NCBI GenBank assembly: GCA_009692925.1
Contig: SHYG01000013.1
Coordinates: 1 to 40,294 of the forward strand
Reading direction: 5' to 3'
DNA length: 40,294 nt
From: Dehalococcoidia bacterium
GTDB taxonomy: Bacteria > Chloroflexota > Dehalococcoidia > Lucifugimonadales > UBA3495
The notes under the pieces were generated by a model. The model searched no databases and was not told the origin of the DNA. It worked only from the letters and a program-made list of their open reading frames with translations. Numbering within the stretch: position 1 is the stretch's first letter; every line of letters starts with the position of its first letter. A program made the position numbers and the translations under genes. This document shows, one piece after another, positions 30,049 through 39,192 of this stretch.

Positions 30049-32364
30049 TCAGTGGGCCGCGCCCGCTGCTCCGTTGGATTCCACTGTCTTGAAGATGTCT
30101 TCGGAAGGCGTCAGGCCGATCTCTCGCGCCGGTGACGACCCCTCGAACTTGGATATTCTAATCGACTCGCCGGTGGGCGTCAGCCGCACGCGCGCGCCCG
30201 CCCAGGCCAAGGCGCCCGAGACCGCCACCCGGCGGTCCTCCAGCAGGTCCATGACGTTGGCGCTCTCCGGCGCGGCGCGCCCCGCGGCGTACTCGCCCCC
30301 TGACCGGCGTCCCTGGCCCAGGGGTATTGCCACCACGTTGGGCGGCAAAGCCGGGTTTGGGTAGACCGGGGCCAGGATGAACCCCGCCGCCGACTCAACT
30401 TTGATCACATCGCCCTCCCGCCACTTCAGCTCCTTCACTTTGCGGTCGTTAACCTCCACCCAGGTCTGCCAGGTGATGGTGGTGACGGGGTCCGGCGCGC
30501 CCTGCAACCAGGGCAGGTGGGCGTTGCCTCCATCCAGAAGGGTGTTGTGGGCAAAGGGCAGCAAGTGGAACTCGCCATCCGCCAGGCCCGAGTATGCGGG
30601 CGGCACGGCGCGGGCGGCAATTCCCGTCAGCAGGTCTCGGGGTGCTGCCCCTGGGCGAGGGTTGGTTGCCTTGTCATCCCACCAGCCGCCTTGCTGGAGC
30701 AACTTGGTCCAGAACTCGCCGGAGTCGGCCGCCTGGATGGAGCCGCGCTTCAGCGCAAACAGGGCATCGGAGCTTTCACGCAGGAAGTCCCGCAGCTTGG
30801 GCCACGGGAGGTTTCCCGCCTTACCCTGGGCGGAAGCCAGAAGAATATCGGCAAAGCTGCGCGGGTTGTAGTCGCTGAGGGGGTTCACCACCGGCTGCTG
30901 GAACCCCAGCACCGGATACCCTGGGCCCGGCTCGGGGATGTCGCTGCCCCAGTCCTCCAGGTAGACTCGGTCGGGCAGAATCAGGTCGGCCAGGGCGGTG
31001 GTCTCGTCCATGAAGGAGGAGAAGCTGACGGTGAACAGGTTGTCCCCTGCCAGAGCATCGCGAAAGCCCATTGATTTAGGCAGCCCGTGCACTGGGTCGG
31101 CCTGGTGCACCAGCAACAGCTTGGTTTTGCCAGACCTAATGTCTTCCGCAACCCCCGCCCAGTCGGCCAGCGACCCAACCTTGGCTGCCGCCGGCAAGTC
31201 CGGCAGCGGGCTTGCAGCGTTGAAGACTACCCCGCCGGGGGCGCCCACGCTGCCCACCAAATAGTTCAGGGCGTAAATGGCTTCCAGGTTGAACTGCCCG
31301 TTGCTGTGGGCGCCGGCGCTGTCGCCGCCGATGGCCAAACTGGGCCGGTGGGAGGCAAAGTCCCGCGCCAGCTCCCGGATGAAGTCGGCGGCGGAGTGTC
31401 CATCCAGCAGACCCTGGGGCAGACCAATGCGCGGGGCCACGGTTTCGGGCCGGAAGGCTTCCAGGGCGGCGATGCCCCTGCCTCCGGTGAGGTTGCCCAC
31501 ATCCACGCCGGGGGCCTGGAGCTTCTCGTCAATGATCACGTAGGCCAGGCTCATGGCCAGATGGCCTTCCCAGCCGGGCGTAATGGGCAGCCAGCGGTCG
31601 GCGTTGGCGGCGGTCATGGAGAACCGCGGCTCCACCTGCACGTGAGTGCCCCGCCGGACACGGCCCGCGCCCTGGCGGAACTCGCCGTAGGCCTGAGAGA
31701 ATTGGGTGGGCGACCCCCAGGTGGACAGGAAGTCCGCGCCAAAGGAGAGGAGGTAGTCGGCGTGAGCCAGGTCAAAACCGGGCAGCACGTCCTGGCCGAA
31801 CACGGTCTTGACCGCGCCTCGATAAGAGGTGTCGTCCAAGGTCTGGAAGCCCAGTTGCCGACCACCGAAGGCGGTGGCGAACCGGCCGGCGATGACGCTC
31901 AGGTGGGCGCGCAGCGGCTCGGTGATGAGCGCCAAGCCCTGTCCCCGCTCCGACAGTTGGCTGTTCAGGATATTCAGCGCCTCGTCCCAGGACACCGCCT
32001 TGTACTGGCCGGAACCCTTGGCCCCGGTGCGGCTCATGGGCCCCGCAAGGCGGTCCGGGTGGTACAGAGCTTGCAGTCCGGCATCGCAGCGGGCGCTCTG
32101 CTTGCCCAGGTTGACGGGATACTTGGGGTTGCCCTGCACCTTCTTGGCACGGCCCTCCATCACGCGAACCAGCACGCCCTCCGCGGCGGGACACTGGCGG
32201 CACAGGGTGGCGTACCAGTTGTCCTGCCCCTTGACCAAGTCTTCAGGCAGGCGCACGGGACTCTGGATCTTCAACTCCGCTTCCGGAAATGGGATGTTGC
32301 AGGACACCGCGCCCGCCGCGGAGATTCCCGCCCAAGTCAAGAAGTTGCGTCGTGTCAGGTTCAT
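30049..32364 (-). CDS. actB: Alternative complex III molybdopterin-oxidoreductase-like subunit (ActB1)
   Basis: A 771-residue protein related to molybdopterin oxidoreductases. It starts with a twin-arginine signal (LTRRNFLTWAGISAAG), suggesting Tat export. The usual N-terminal [4Fe-4S] site is incomplete: CRQC (residues 55-58) and a cysteine near 93 are present, but the third cysteine of the C-x2-C-x3-C pattern is missing. That agrees with known ActB, which holds no molybdopterin or this cluster. Further landmarks are NPKYPVNLGKQSARCDAG and IGGDSAGAHSN. Upstream is the pentaheme gene; downstream is its iron-sulfur partner. Confidence 0.88.
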   Translation of the reverse strand: MNLTRRNFLTWAGISAAGAVSCNIPFPEAELKIQSPVRLPEDLVKGQDNWYATLCRQCPAAEGVLVRVMEGRAKKVQGNPKYPVNLGKQSARCDAGLQALYHPDRLAGPMSRTGAKGSGQYKAVSWDEALNILNSQLSERGQGLALITEPLRAHLSVIAGRFATAFGGRQLGFQTLDDTSYRGAVKTVFGQDVLPGFDLAHADYLLSFGADFLSTWGSPTQFSQAYGEFRQGAGRVRRGTHVQVEPRFSMTAANADRWLPITPGWEGHLAMSLAYVIIDEKLQAPGVDVGNLTGGRGIAALEAFRPETVAPRIGLPQGLLDGHSAADFIRELARDFASHRPSLAIGGDSAGAHSNGQFNLEAIYALNYLVGSVGAPGGVVFNAASPLPDLPAAAKVGSLADWAGVAEDIRSGKTKLLLVHQADPVHGLPKSMGFRDALAGDNLFTVSFSSFMDETTALADLILPDRVYLEDWGSDIPEPGPGYPVLGFQQPVVNPLSDYNPRSFADILLASAQGKAGNLPWPKLRDFLRESSDALFALKRGSIQAADSGEFWTKLLQQGGWWDDKATNPRPGAAPRDLLTGIAARAVPPAYSGLADGEFHLLPFAHNTLLDGGNAHLPWLQGAPDPVTTITWQTWVEVNDRKVKELKWREGDVIKVESAAGFILAPVYPNPALPPNVVAIPLGQGRRSGGEYAAGRAAPESANVMDLLEDRRVAVSGALAWAGARVRLTPTGESIRISKFEGSSPAREIGLTPSEDIFKTVESNGAAGAAH

Positions 32365-32403
32365 AGAGTGGTTACCAAGTCCCCTGTCATTGCCGGGTTC
32401 CCA

Positions 32404-33018
32404 TTATTGGTGGCAAATGGTGCAGTCGGTGGGCACGCTGTTCTGCCGGTGGCAGTCCAGGCAGGTTCCCATCTTCAAAGATTGGCCCTGCTTGGGCTGG
32501 ACCTCCGTCATGGAGGCCACGTCGCCATGACACTTGGAGCAGACCTCCCCCACCGGGAGCTGGGTCTCCAGCGTGGTCCCCTGGGTAAAGAAGCGCACGT
32601 GGGCCTCATGGACAAATCGTACGTGGTCCGGCAGCCGGTGAACGCGCTCCCAGTCAATGGGAGTGTTCGCATCAAAGCTGCTCTGAATCTTGGCAATCTC
32701 TGCCGCTTGGGGAGTGCCAGCGCCGCCGGTGGCCGTCTTGTGGCAGAAGAGACACTGCTCCACCGCCGGGACGGTGGCGGCGGCGCCCTTGGTCACGTTG
32801 CGGTGGCAGAACTCGCACTGGATGCCCATGCCGCCCTGCGCCACCGGCCCCGCGTGCACCGTATGGGGGAAGGCGATGGGCTGCGGCGGGGCGTTACCCA
32901 GGCCAAAGGGCGGGTTGGAGAACCAGGATATGACTACTACCGCCGAAACGAAAATCACGATGGCGGTGATTCCCGCTCCTACCAGCGCCAGGGGCAGTAT
33001 TTTTCCTTTAGGCAGCAT
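32404..33018 (-). CDS. actA: Alternative complex III subunit ActA, pentaheme cytochrome c
   Basis: A 204-residue protein with one N-terminal membrane helix (LVGAGITAIVIFVSAVVVIS) and five CXXCH sites: CEFCH, CLFCH, CSKCH, CLDCH and CTICH, the last at the very C-terminus. Five hemes fit ActA, which collects electrons in the periplasm. It starts ATG 33018, 39 bases before actB. It needs the cytochrome c maturation genes that follow in the same direction. Confidence 0.92.
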   Translation of the reverse strand: MLPKGKILPLALVGAGITAIVIFVSAVVVISWFSNPPFGLGNAPPQPIAFPHTVHAGPVAQGGMGIQCEFCHRNVTKGAAATVPAVEQCLFCHKTATGGAGTPQAAEIAKIQSSFDANTPIDWERVHRLPDHVRFVHEAHVRFFTQGTTLETQLPVGEVCSKCHGDVASMTEVQPKQGQSLKMGTCLDCHRQNSVPTDCTICHQ

Positions 33019-33145
33019 TAATTTCTTACTTATCTCGCTTGGTTTCCGCGCCGGAAAGGTTCCTTAGCCCAGGTCTCAGCGATCCGAGAACGAACGGAAC
33101 CAGCGGAACCAACTCGGCCACACCGAAGCTTTCGCGCTGCGGTGC

Positions 33146-33442
33146 TCAAATCAAAAACCGGTTCCAGACGTTTTCCACGCGTATGGTCAGCTTGACCACC
33201 ATGACGAACAGCACCGCAGCCACCACCAACACCAGCAGCCCGAATATTGTCAGGGGCTTGCGGAAGCGTCCGGCAGACTGGGGCAGATGCCCAGTGGAGA
33301 TCAGTGATGGAATAAACGCGTGGGCAGTGAGAGCACAGAAGGCAGCGGTGATGATGAGAGGAAAATAAATCCAAAAAAAGGTGAGCCAGTTGTGGATGTC
33401 TTGCCAGTTGGCGCTGGTTAACGCTGTAGGGTCGTCAAACAT
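33146..33442 (-). CDS. Small membrane protein upstream of alternative complex III
   Basis: About 98 residues with two membrane segments (NWLTFFWIYFPLIITAAFCALTA and IFGLLVLVVAAVLFVMVVKL). I take ATG 33442 (MFDDPTALTSANW); a GTG at 33508 would add a non-conserved-looking 22 residues. It precedes actA by 127 bases in the same direction and is likely the first gene of the operon. I do not recognise it; small extra subunits are known in some alternative complex III (ActG), but no sequence link is shown. Confidence 0.65.
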   Translation of the reverse strand: MFDDPTALTSANWQDIHNWLTFFWIYFPLIITAAFCALTAHAFIPSLISTGHLPQSAGRFRKPLTIFGLLVLVVAAVLFVMVVKLTIRVENVWNRFLI

Positions 33443-33966
33443 CCCGGAAAATCCGCCACTCAGTCCACACCGGAAGGTTGGCCCACTTGGGTCAGTGAAA
33501 ATTATCACAAGACCTGGAGGGTGTCAAGGGGATTTGTAGGGTATCGACTTGGCGGTTGCGCCGCGGCCTCGGCGGATTTTGGCTGGCCCTGAGCCACGCT
33601 GCCGGCCCGAAACGTTCTTCGAGGGAAGAACTCCCACCGGAAACTTGGTGCCTGCCCACCGCCGGTACAAGGGCAAACACCCTTACCTATGCGCTAGGCC
33701 AGGACTCATTATAGTTGATGATTAAATGGCCGGAGAGGCCTTTGCGACCTGGCCGGAAGACGGGTTAGCTTCCACATGTGCCGCCTAAGCCGGCGGCTGG
33801 TTGGGATCGACATGCCAACGGGCGGGCTGGTGGATTGACTTGAACTTTTGCGCCCAGTTAAATAGACTGGCCCGAGTCAAGCAATCGTGCTCCTAGGGAG
33901 TGCTCCTCCAGGCCCGCTGAATAATTCTGCAGCCGGGATAGAGGGCAGGGGTAACCCAGGGATATA
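33443..33966. other. Divergent intergenic region between the respiratory operon and the histidine kinase
   Basis: Contains no convincing gene; a 62-residue open frame at 33492-33680 has no good start site or familiar sequence. A TATAAT on the minus strand (33713-33708) lacks a good -35 partner, so the operon promoter is uncertain. A plus-strand promoter candidate lies at 33835-33863. Confidence 0.55.
33835..33863 (+). promoter_or_regulatory. Candidate promoter for the histidine kinase
   Basis: TTGACT (33835-33840) and TTAAAT (33858-33863) are 17 bases apart, about 100 bases before the kinase start. The -10 matches consensus at four of six positions. Confidence 0.45.
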
Positions 33967-36420
33967 ATGCGCGCCCACACCAGCATTCGCTCTCGATTCA
34001 TCGTCGCGTTTCTAGGCCTAGCGGTCGCTCCGCTGCTGGTGGCCGGAGTAGCGCTGACGTGGTACAGCTACAGCCTCCAGAAGGGGCAAGCCTTGGCCCT
34101 GCAACAGGAGCTTGCCCAAAAAGTGGCCATGCAGACCGCGGATTTCATTGCTGCGGGGGAAACCCAGCTTATCGGCTTCACTCAAAACATCCTCATCAAC
34201 GAATGGGCCACCGAGCAACGCCAGCAAGAGTTATTGCGCCTGGTGTCCCGTGACGCCCTTTTTCAGGAAGTCAGCCAGTTAGACAAGGCCGGTTGGGAAG
34301 TGGTGCGGGCTTCGCGGGACCGAGCGGTAGATGCCGGCGAGCTGCGCCGGCGGTTAGAAGCCCCCGAGTTTGCCGGGCCCGCCGTCTCAGGCACTACCTA
34401 TGTTGGGCCGGTGCGGCACGACCCGGTGACCGGCGAGCCGATGGTTGCCGTGGCAGTCCCCATTCTGGACCCCCGCTCCGGAGGCTTCTCCGGCGTGCTG
34501 GCGGGCAATCTGCGTCTAGTGAAGCTCTGGGACTCCATCGCCGAAGTTAGAGTTGGAGAGAGTGGGTCGGCTTTCATCGTAGACCAATCTGGTTGGGTGG
34601 TGGCGCACCGCGATACATCGGTAATCCAGCGACCCACCCAGTTTGCCATGCCGGCAGGCAGCGGCCGGCACCCTGGGCTAGAGGGCAAACGCGCGCTGCT
34701 GGCAATCCAGCCAGTGCCCACCCTAGGCCCTGGACTGCAAGTGGTGGTAGAGCAACCGCTTTGGCAGGCCCTTGCCCCCACTCTTCGCGAAGTGCTGGTC
34801 ATCGGCGCCATTCTGGTGGCGGCCCTCATGGCCGCCCTGGTCATGGCATCCCTGGCAATACGCCATCTAGTGCGTCCCGTGCGGAGCCTGGCCACTCTTT
34901 CTCTGGCCATCAGCTCCGGCGACCTCACCCAACGCGCCTCCGTGACCACCAGAGACGAGTTGGGCACCCTGGCCTCGGCCTTTAACACCATGACGGACCG
35001 GCTGCAAGTCAGCATCAACTCGCTTCGGCAGCGGGTGAGGGAACGGGATGCCGCCGTGGCGAAGCTGGACAAGGAGATCAGCGAGCGGAAGGAGATAGCG
35101 GAGGAGCTGCGGGAGGCCAACCTGCGCTTGGAGGAAACTCTGGCCAAGCTGAAAACCACCCAGGGGCATTTGGTGCAGCAGGAGCGTTTGCGCGCCCTGG
35201 GGCAGATGGCCAGCGGAATTGCCCACGACTTTAACAACGCCTTGGCGACTATTCTGGGATTCAGCGAGCTGCTCCTTACCCGTCCCGGCGACTTGGATGA
35301 CAAGGAGAAGGTCCTGGCCTATTTGCGCATCATTAACACTGGAGCCAAGGACGCCACCCAGGTGGTTGCCCGCTTGAGGGAGTTTTACCGGAATCGGGAG
35401 GAGAGCGACCTGTTCCAACCCGTCAGCGTCAACGAGCTGGTGAAACAGAGCATTGCGCTCACCCAACCCAGATGGAAGGACCAGGCCCTGGCCAACGGCG
35501 TAATGATCGACGTTGCCGCCGCCGTAGAACTTGTCGCGCCGGTGGCAGGCAACGAGGGGGACTTGCGGGAGGTGCTGACTAACCTGATCTTCAATGCCGT
35601 GGATGCCATTATGCAAAGGGCCGCCACTCAATCCGGCGAGGGCCAGCCGGCCACGGACGGTTCTATCGTGCTGCGGACCCACCAGCGCACCACCCGCGCT
35701 TCCACTTTACCTGCGCCGGAAGCCGGCGGCGTTCCCCGGACTGCGGACCAGGCCGCGGACCCGCCCGCGAAAAGCGTGGTGCTGGAAATCTCGGACAACG
35801 GCGCCGGCATGACCGAGGAGGTACGCCAGCGCTGTTTGGAGCCCTTCTTCACAACTAAGGGCGAAAAGGGCACCGGCCTGGGGCTGTCCATGGTCTTTGG
35901 CATTGTGGAGCGGCATAAAGGCACCCTGGACATTCAGAGCGTCTGGGGCCAGGGCACCACCTTCACCATCACCCTGCCCGCGGCAGTCGCTCCGGCGCCT
36001 GCGCCCATCCCCAGCGCCCAGGCGCCGGTAACTTACGACCACCCGCTGCACGTCCTGGTGGTGGAGGATGAGGAGCTGGAGCGCGACCTGATGACCAAGT
36101 ACTTCAACGCCGACGGGCACACCGCGGAGGTTGCTGCCAACCGCCGGGAGGGCCTGCGGAAGTTTAAGGCGGGCAAGTTTGACCTAGTGGTAACCGACCT
36201 AGCCATGCGTGAGATAAGCGGAGACCAGATGGCCTCCGCCATGAAACAGTTGTCCCCCGGCACGCCAATCATCATGGTGTCCGGCTTTGGCGACATGATG
36301 CTGATCACCGGGCAAGACCTGCCGGGCGTCGACCTGATTCTCAGCAAGCCCCTCAGCCTGGCGGACCTGCGCATCGCCGTCGCCAAGGTGACCAGGGCCG
36401 CGGCGGCGAAGTTTAACTAG
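33967..36420 (+). CDS. Hybrid sensor histidine kinase with Cache-like sensor and C-terminal receiver
   Basis: An 817-residue membrane kinase. Two membrane helices (about residues 9-30 and 276-300) enclose a periplasmic sensor region of about 245 residues that resembles dCache. HAMP follows (to about 352), then a coiled coil (to about 405). HisKA has the phosphorylated histidine at 420 in GIAHDFNN; the ATPase has NLIFNAVDAI, EISDNGAGM and GEKGTGLGLSMVFG. The receiver (about 693-812) has HVLVVEDEE and phospho-acceptor Asp744 in VVTDLAM, with no output domain after it. AGGG stands about 7 bases before ATG 33967. It is divergent from the respiratory operon; its target is unknown. Confidence 0.9.
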   Translation: MRAHTSIRSRFIVAFLGLAVAPLLVAGVALTWYSYSLQKGQALALQQELAQKVAMQTADFIAAGETQLIGFTQNILINEWATEQRQQELLRLVSRDALFQEVSQLDKAGWEVVRASRDRAVDAGELRRRLEAPEFAGPAVSGTTYVGPVRHDPVTGEPMVAVAVPILDPRSGGFSGVLAGNLRLVKLWDSIAEVRVGESGSAFIVDQSGWVVAHRDTSVIQRPTQFAMPAGSGRHPGLEGKRALLAIQPVPTLGPGLQVVVEQPLWQALAPTLREVLVIGAILVAALMAALVMASLAIRHLVRPVRSLATLSLAISSGDLTQRASVTTRDELGTLASAFNTMTDRLQVSINSLRQRVRERDAAVAKLDKEISERKEIAEELREANLRLEETLAKLKTTQGHLVQQERLRALGQMASGIAHDFNNALATILGFSELLLTRPGDLDDKEKVLAYLRIINTGAKDATQVVARLREFYRNREESDLFQPVSVNELVKQSIALTQPRWKDQALANGVMIDVAAAVELVAPVAGNEGDLREVLTNLIFNAVDAIMQRAATQSGEGQPATDGSIVLRTHQRTTRASTLPAPEAGGVPRTADQAADPPAKSVVLEISDNGAGMTEEVRQRCLEPFFTTKGEKGTGLGLSMVFGIVERHKGTLDIQSVWGQGTTFTITLPAAVAPAPAPIPSAQAPVTYDHPLHVLVVEDEELERDLMTKYFNADGHTAEVAANRREGLRKFKAGKFDLVVTDLAMREISGDQMASAMKQLSPGTPIIMVSGFGDMMLITGQDLPGVDLILSKPLSLADLRIAVAKVTRAAAAKFN

Positions 36421-36436
36421 CTCACTTCACTGCCCG

Positions 36437-37537
36437 CTACGGAACTGCCACCTCACTGCCCTGGTCGGAGGACTCCCGGATGGCGTCCAGGAAGCGGTGC
36501 AGGCCCACCGCAGTGTCAAAGTCCGGCGGGCCATCGGAACCGGTGCGAATCGATTGGGCGAACTGGTAGTACATCTGCCCCACGTTGTACGGCGATCCGC
36601 TGGGCATCCCCTCAAGCACGTAAACGTGGCGCTCGGGCGCGGGCAGGTCCTGCAGGCGCTTGTCGCGGGCCTTGGCGCCCTGAAGCTGCACCTCCTGGAT
36701 CTGGGGCGAGTCCTCGGAGGTAGCCACCAATGTTCCTTCCCGGCCATAAATCTCCATGCGGTAGCCGCTGCCCAGCCAGGGAACGCTGGCGATGTGCACG
36801 GACGCCACCGCTCCGTTGGCCAGGCGCCCGCTGACCAGGACGTTGTCGGGAGAGGTGACGTCCACCATCCGCTGGGTATCGGTCTCCAGCCACTGTCGAG
36901 CCTGGGTGGAAACCACCGACGTCACGTGGCTGAAGTCCCCCACCACATAGCGGAGGGCGTCAATAGTGTGCCCGCAGGCTATAGTCAGGGTGTTGGCCCC
37001 CAGGGCGTCATCCCGTTGCCAGGTGCGGTCCGAGGTGCGCTCCAGCAGGCCGCCGCGCGACAGACTCACGTGGCAGGACATCACCTCGCCCACGTAGCCG
37101 CTCTCCACCAGCTCCTTCATGTACATGATGGAAGGCGACACCCGGGCCTGCAGCCCCACGGCGGTGCGGACGCCCTTGGCGCGGGCCAGGTCCGCCAGCT
37201 CCCGCGCCTCCGCCAGGGTCGCGCCCAGGGGCCATTCGGTGTACACATGCTTGCCGGCGTTGATGGCGTCCTTGGTTATCTGATAGTGGCTGGGCACCCG
37301 CAGCACCACGGCTACCGCATCAACCTCCGGACAGGCCAGCAGCTTCTGGTAGGAGTCAAAGGCCAGGCGCGCGCCAAACTGCCGGGCTGCCTCGTCGGCG
37401 GTTTCCTGCCGGGTGGTGCATACCGCGGTCAGCTCGTACTCCGGGCTCGCGACGATGGCGGGCAGGTGAGACCGGGGCGCCCAGCCGCGGTGTACGTTGG
37501 CGCCGATGATCCCCAGACGAATCTTGTCCGATGCCAT
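36437..37537 (-). CDS. Gfo/Idh/MocA family oxidoreductase
   Basis: A 366-residue NAD(P)-dependent sugar or polyol dehydrogenase-type protein: Rossmann motif GIIGANVHRGWA at residues 9-20, the conserved EKP position appears as YTEWPLGATLAEARELADLA, and a C-terminal alpha/beta domain with ACGHTIDALRYVVGDF. The EWPLG variant is seen in the Gal80-like part of this family. AGGAGG 6 bases before ATG 37537 supports the start. Its stop is 16 bases from the convergent kinase stop. Substrate unknown. Confidence 0.85.
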   Translation of the reverse strand: MASDKIRLGIIGANVHRGWAPRSHLPAIVASPEYELTAVCTTRQETADEAARQFGARLAFDSYQKLLACPEVDAVAVVLRVPSHYQITKDAINAGKHVYTEWPLGATLAEARELADLARAKGVRTAVGLQARVSPSIMYMKELVESGYVGEVMSCHVSLSRGGLLERTSDRTWQRDDALGANTLTIACGHTIDALRYVVGDFSHVTSVVSTQARQWLETDTQRMVDVTSPDNVLVSGRLANGAVASVHIASVPWLGSGYRMEIYGREGTLVATSEDSPQIQEVQLQGAKARDKRLQDLPAPERHVYVLEGMPSGSPYNVGQMYYQFAQSIRTGSDGPPDFDTAVGLHRFLDAIRESSDQGSEVAVP

Positions 37538-37604
37538 ACTCGCCTCCTCTTAATATTAGGTGTTAATTCTCCGGATCAGACACGAAAACCATTGGCACAT
37601 GGGA

Positions 37605-38447
37605 CTAACCCGGCAAGCCCTGCCAGTAGCGCCGGCCCTGCGCGGTCATCACGCGGCCAAAACCGGGAGCGGGAAAGTGGCCCGCAGCCACCAGAGTCCG
37701 CTCCCTGGCCAGCCGCTCCATAAGCTGGCGCCGGGTGACGCCGGCCTGGTGGGAATCCATGTCCGCGCGGGAGACCCACTCGGTTTCCTGCACCTGCGCC
37801 GGATTGTGGGCGGCATCCCCCAGAATCAGACCACGCTGCCCCTGGGAGGTGATCATGATGCTCATGTGCCCCGGAGTGTGGCCCGGCGTGGGCAGGGTGG
37901 TCAGTTCGCGGGTCAGGATGTGCTCCCCTTCCATCAGCTCCAGCAACCCCAACTCTTGCAAGGGCCAGACGCAGGAAGGCGCGTTGGGAAACCGCTCCCT
38001 CACTTCAACACGGCGGCTGGCCTCGTAGTCTTTGCGGCTGGCCCAATAGCGAGCCTTGGGAAAAGTGGGCACATACGCCGCTCCGTTGCGCTGGAGGTTC
38101 CAGCCCACGTGGTCCCGGTGCAGGTGGGTCATCACCACCATATCAATGTCTTGGGGCTGGACCCCGTGGGACCGCAGGGAGACCAGCAACTCGCCCCAGG
38201 GACTGGCGGGAGCATCCGGCGGCGGCGGCCCAAGCCCGGTATCCACCAGAATCGTGCGGCCATCGGAACGCACCAGGTACGAGGCTAGGTTGAAGCGGAC
38301 CTTGTGCTCCGCAGTCAGATGGACTTGGTAAGGCTGCCACTGCTCGGCGCTAATTGAAGGGAAGAAGTTGCATGCGTCGAACTCCAGATAGCCGTCAGAT
38401 AAGGAGGTAATCTCCACATTGCCCACGCGCACTGTATCACCGGCCAT
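37605..38447 (-). CDS. Metallo-beta-lactamase-fold hydrolase
   Basis: A 280-residue MBL-fold protein with the zinc-ligand motif THLHRDHVGWN (HxHxDH), the histidine of TPGHTPGHMS, the bridging aspartate in ILGDAAHNP and the late histidine in VAAGHFPAPGFG. It resembles quorum-quenching lactonase-like and other MBL hydrolases; no signal peptide, so cytoplasmic. GGAGG 6 bases before ATG 38447. It reads towards the Gfo/Idh/MocA gene, 67 bases away. Confidence 0.87.
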   Translation of the reverse strand: MAGDTVRVGNVEITSLSDGYLEFDACNFFPSISAEQWQPYQVHLTAEHKVRFNLASYLVRSDGRTILVDTGLGPPPPDAPASPWGELLVSLRSHGVQPQDIDMVVMTHLHRDHVGWNLQRNGAAYVPTFPKARYWASRKDYEASRRVEVRERFPNAPSCVWPLQELGLLELMEGEHILTRELTTLPTPGHTPGHMSIMITSQGQRGLILGDAAHNPAQVQETEWVSRADMDSHQAGVTRRQLMERLARERTLVAAGHFPAPGFGRVMTAQGRRYWQGLPG

Positions 38448-39192
38448 GCTATACCTCCAATCCCCTGGTGTGAGTCGCTGCTATAGACGCTTGAGTTGAG
38501 TAACTGAGTGAAGTGAACGATCACTGACCCCTGGCCCGCGGCCTTACAATTACTTCTAATTCGTTGACCAGTTGAATGCTTTTCGCCGACAGCCCGTACT
38601 ATACCGCCAAATGAGCCGCCAGGGAAGCAGCCAATCTCCCGTTACCCCGCTGCCAATACCCCCGTCGCAGTGCCTCCCGACATAGGGATTGCCTGCCAAA
38701 ATCGGAACGGCCCGCCGAGGCGCAAGGCGGCTGGATGCCGCAAATGGACGCAGGCTGGAAGGATGTGCTTCTTGGCGCTATGTTGGCACCCTACTACTCA
38801 GCCGATGTGGTAGTATCGTGAACACGTTCCATAGGGAGCGAATCTAGTTACGGTCATTGCCACTTAAGGAGCGGGGTATGTTTACGGTACGAGCCAGGAC
38901 TCTGAGGTGGTCCCCATCGTCAGGACAGCGATGAGGCCAAAATAAGAGAGTCTACCGCGCGAAAGTCCCGTGTCCCTGTCACGTATGATAATGCTGCTGG
39001 GTGTTCCAGTAAACCCCTCTCCGTGCTCCCCTTCTGAAGTCGAAGGTTATATCAATGAGATTGGGCATTCGCAATATTAGTCTGGGTCAGCATTGAAAGG
39101 CAATTATCCCTGTATAGCACGTACAGGCGTGCATCAACGAGTCATTCCCGCATTGGATTGGACGGTGCGGATGGGAAGGTGAGGGGGCGTAC
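38448..39192. other. Gene-poor stretch bearing one copy of a 131-base direct repeat
   Basis: No gene is supported. A short open frame at 38735-38818 lacks a ribosome site and is not convincing. The stretch is less G+C-rich than its neighbours near its right half. The direct repeat copy lies at 38902-39032; the rest shows no clear structure. Confidence 0.6.
38902..39032. repeat. Direct repeat, copy 1 (131 bases)
   Basis: Begins CTGAGGTGGTCCCCATCGTC and ends CTCTCCGTGCTCCCCT. It matches copy 2 (40146-40275) at every base except one extra A in an A-run (AAA against AA). A short CATCG/CGATG stem can form near its start. The two copies bracket a phosphatase gene and a small membrane-protein gene. 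Confidence 0.92.

Noticed and set aside
31087-33021. Plus-strand open frame of 644 codons opposite actA and actB
   Set aside because: It is antisense to well-supported genes with heme and Tat motifs; its own product has no recognisable domain.
33492-33680. 62-codon minus-strand open frame upstream of the respiratory operon
   Set aside because: There is no ribosome site and no recognisable sequence, and it overlaps the alternative start of the small membrane protein.
38735-38818. 28-codon open frame before the first direct repeat
   Set aside because: There is no ribosome site and no known sequence; it is too short to support.
38902-39032. Hammerhead-type ribozyme in the repeat (CGATGAG ... 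CGAAAGTC)
   Set aside because: The CUGANGA core is not matched (two core bases differ) and the stems do not line up.
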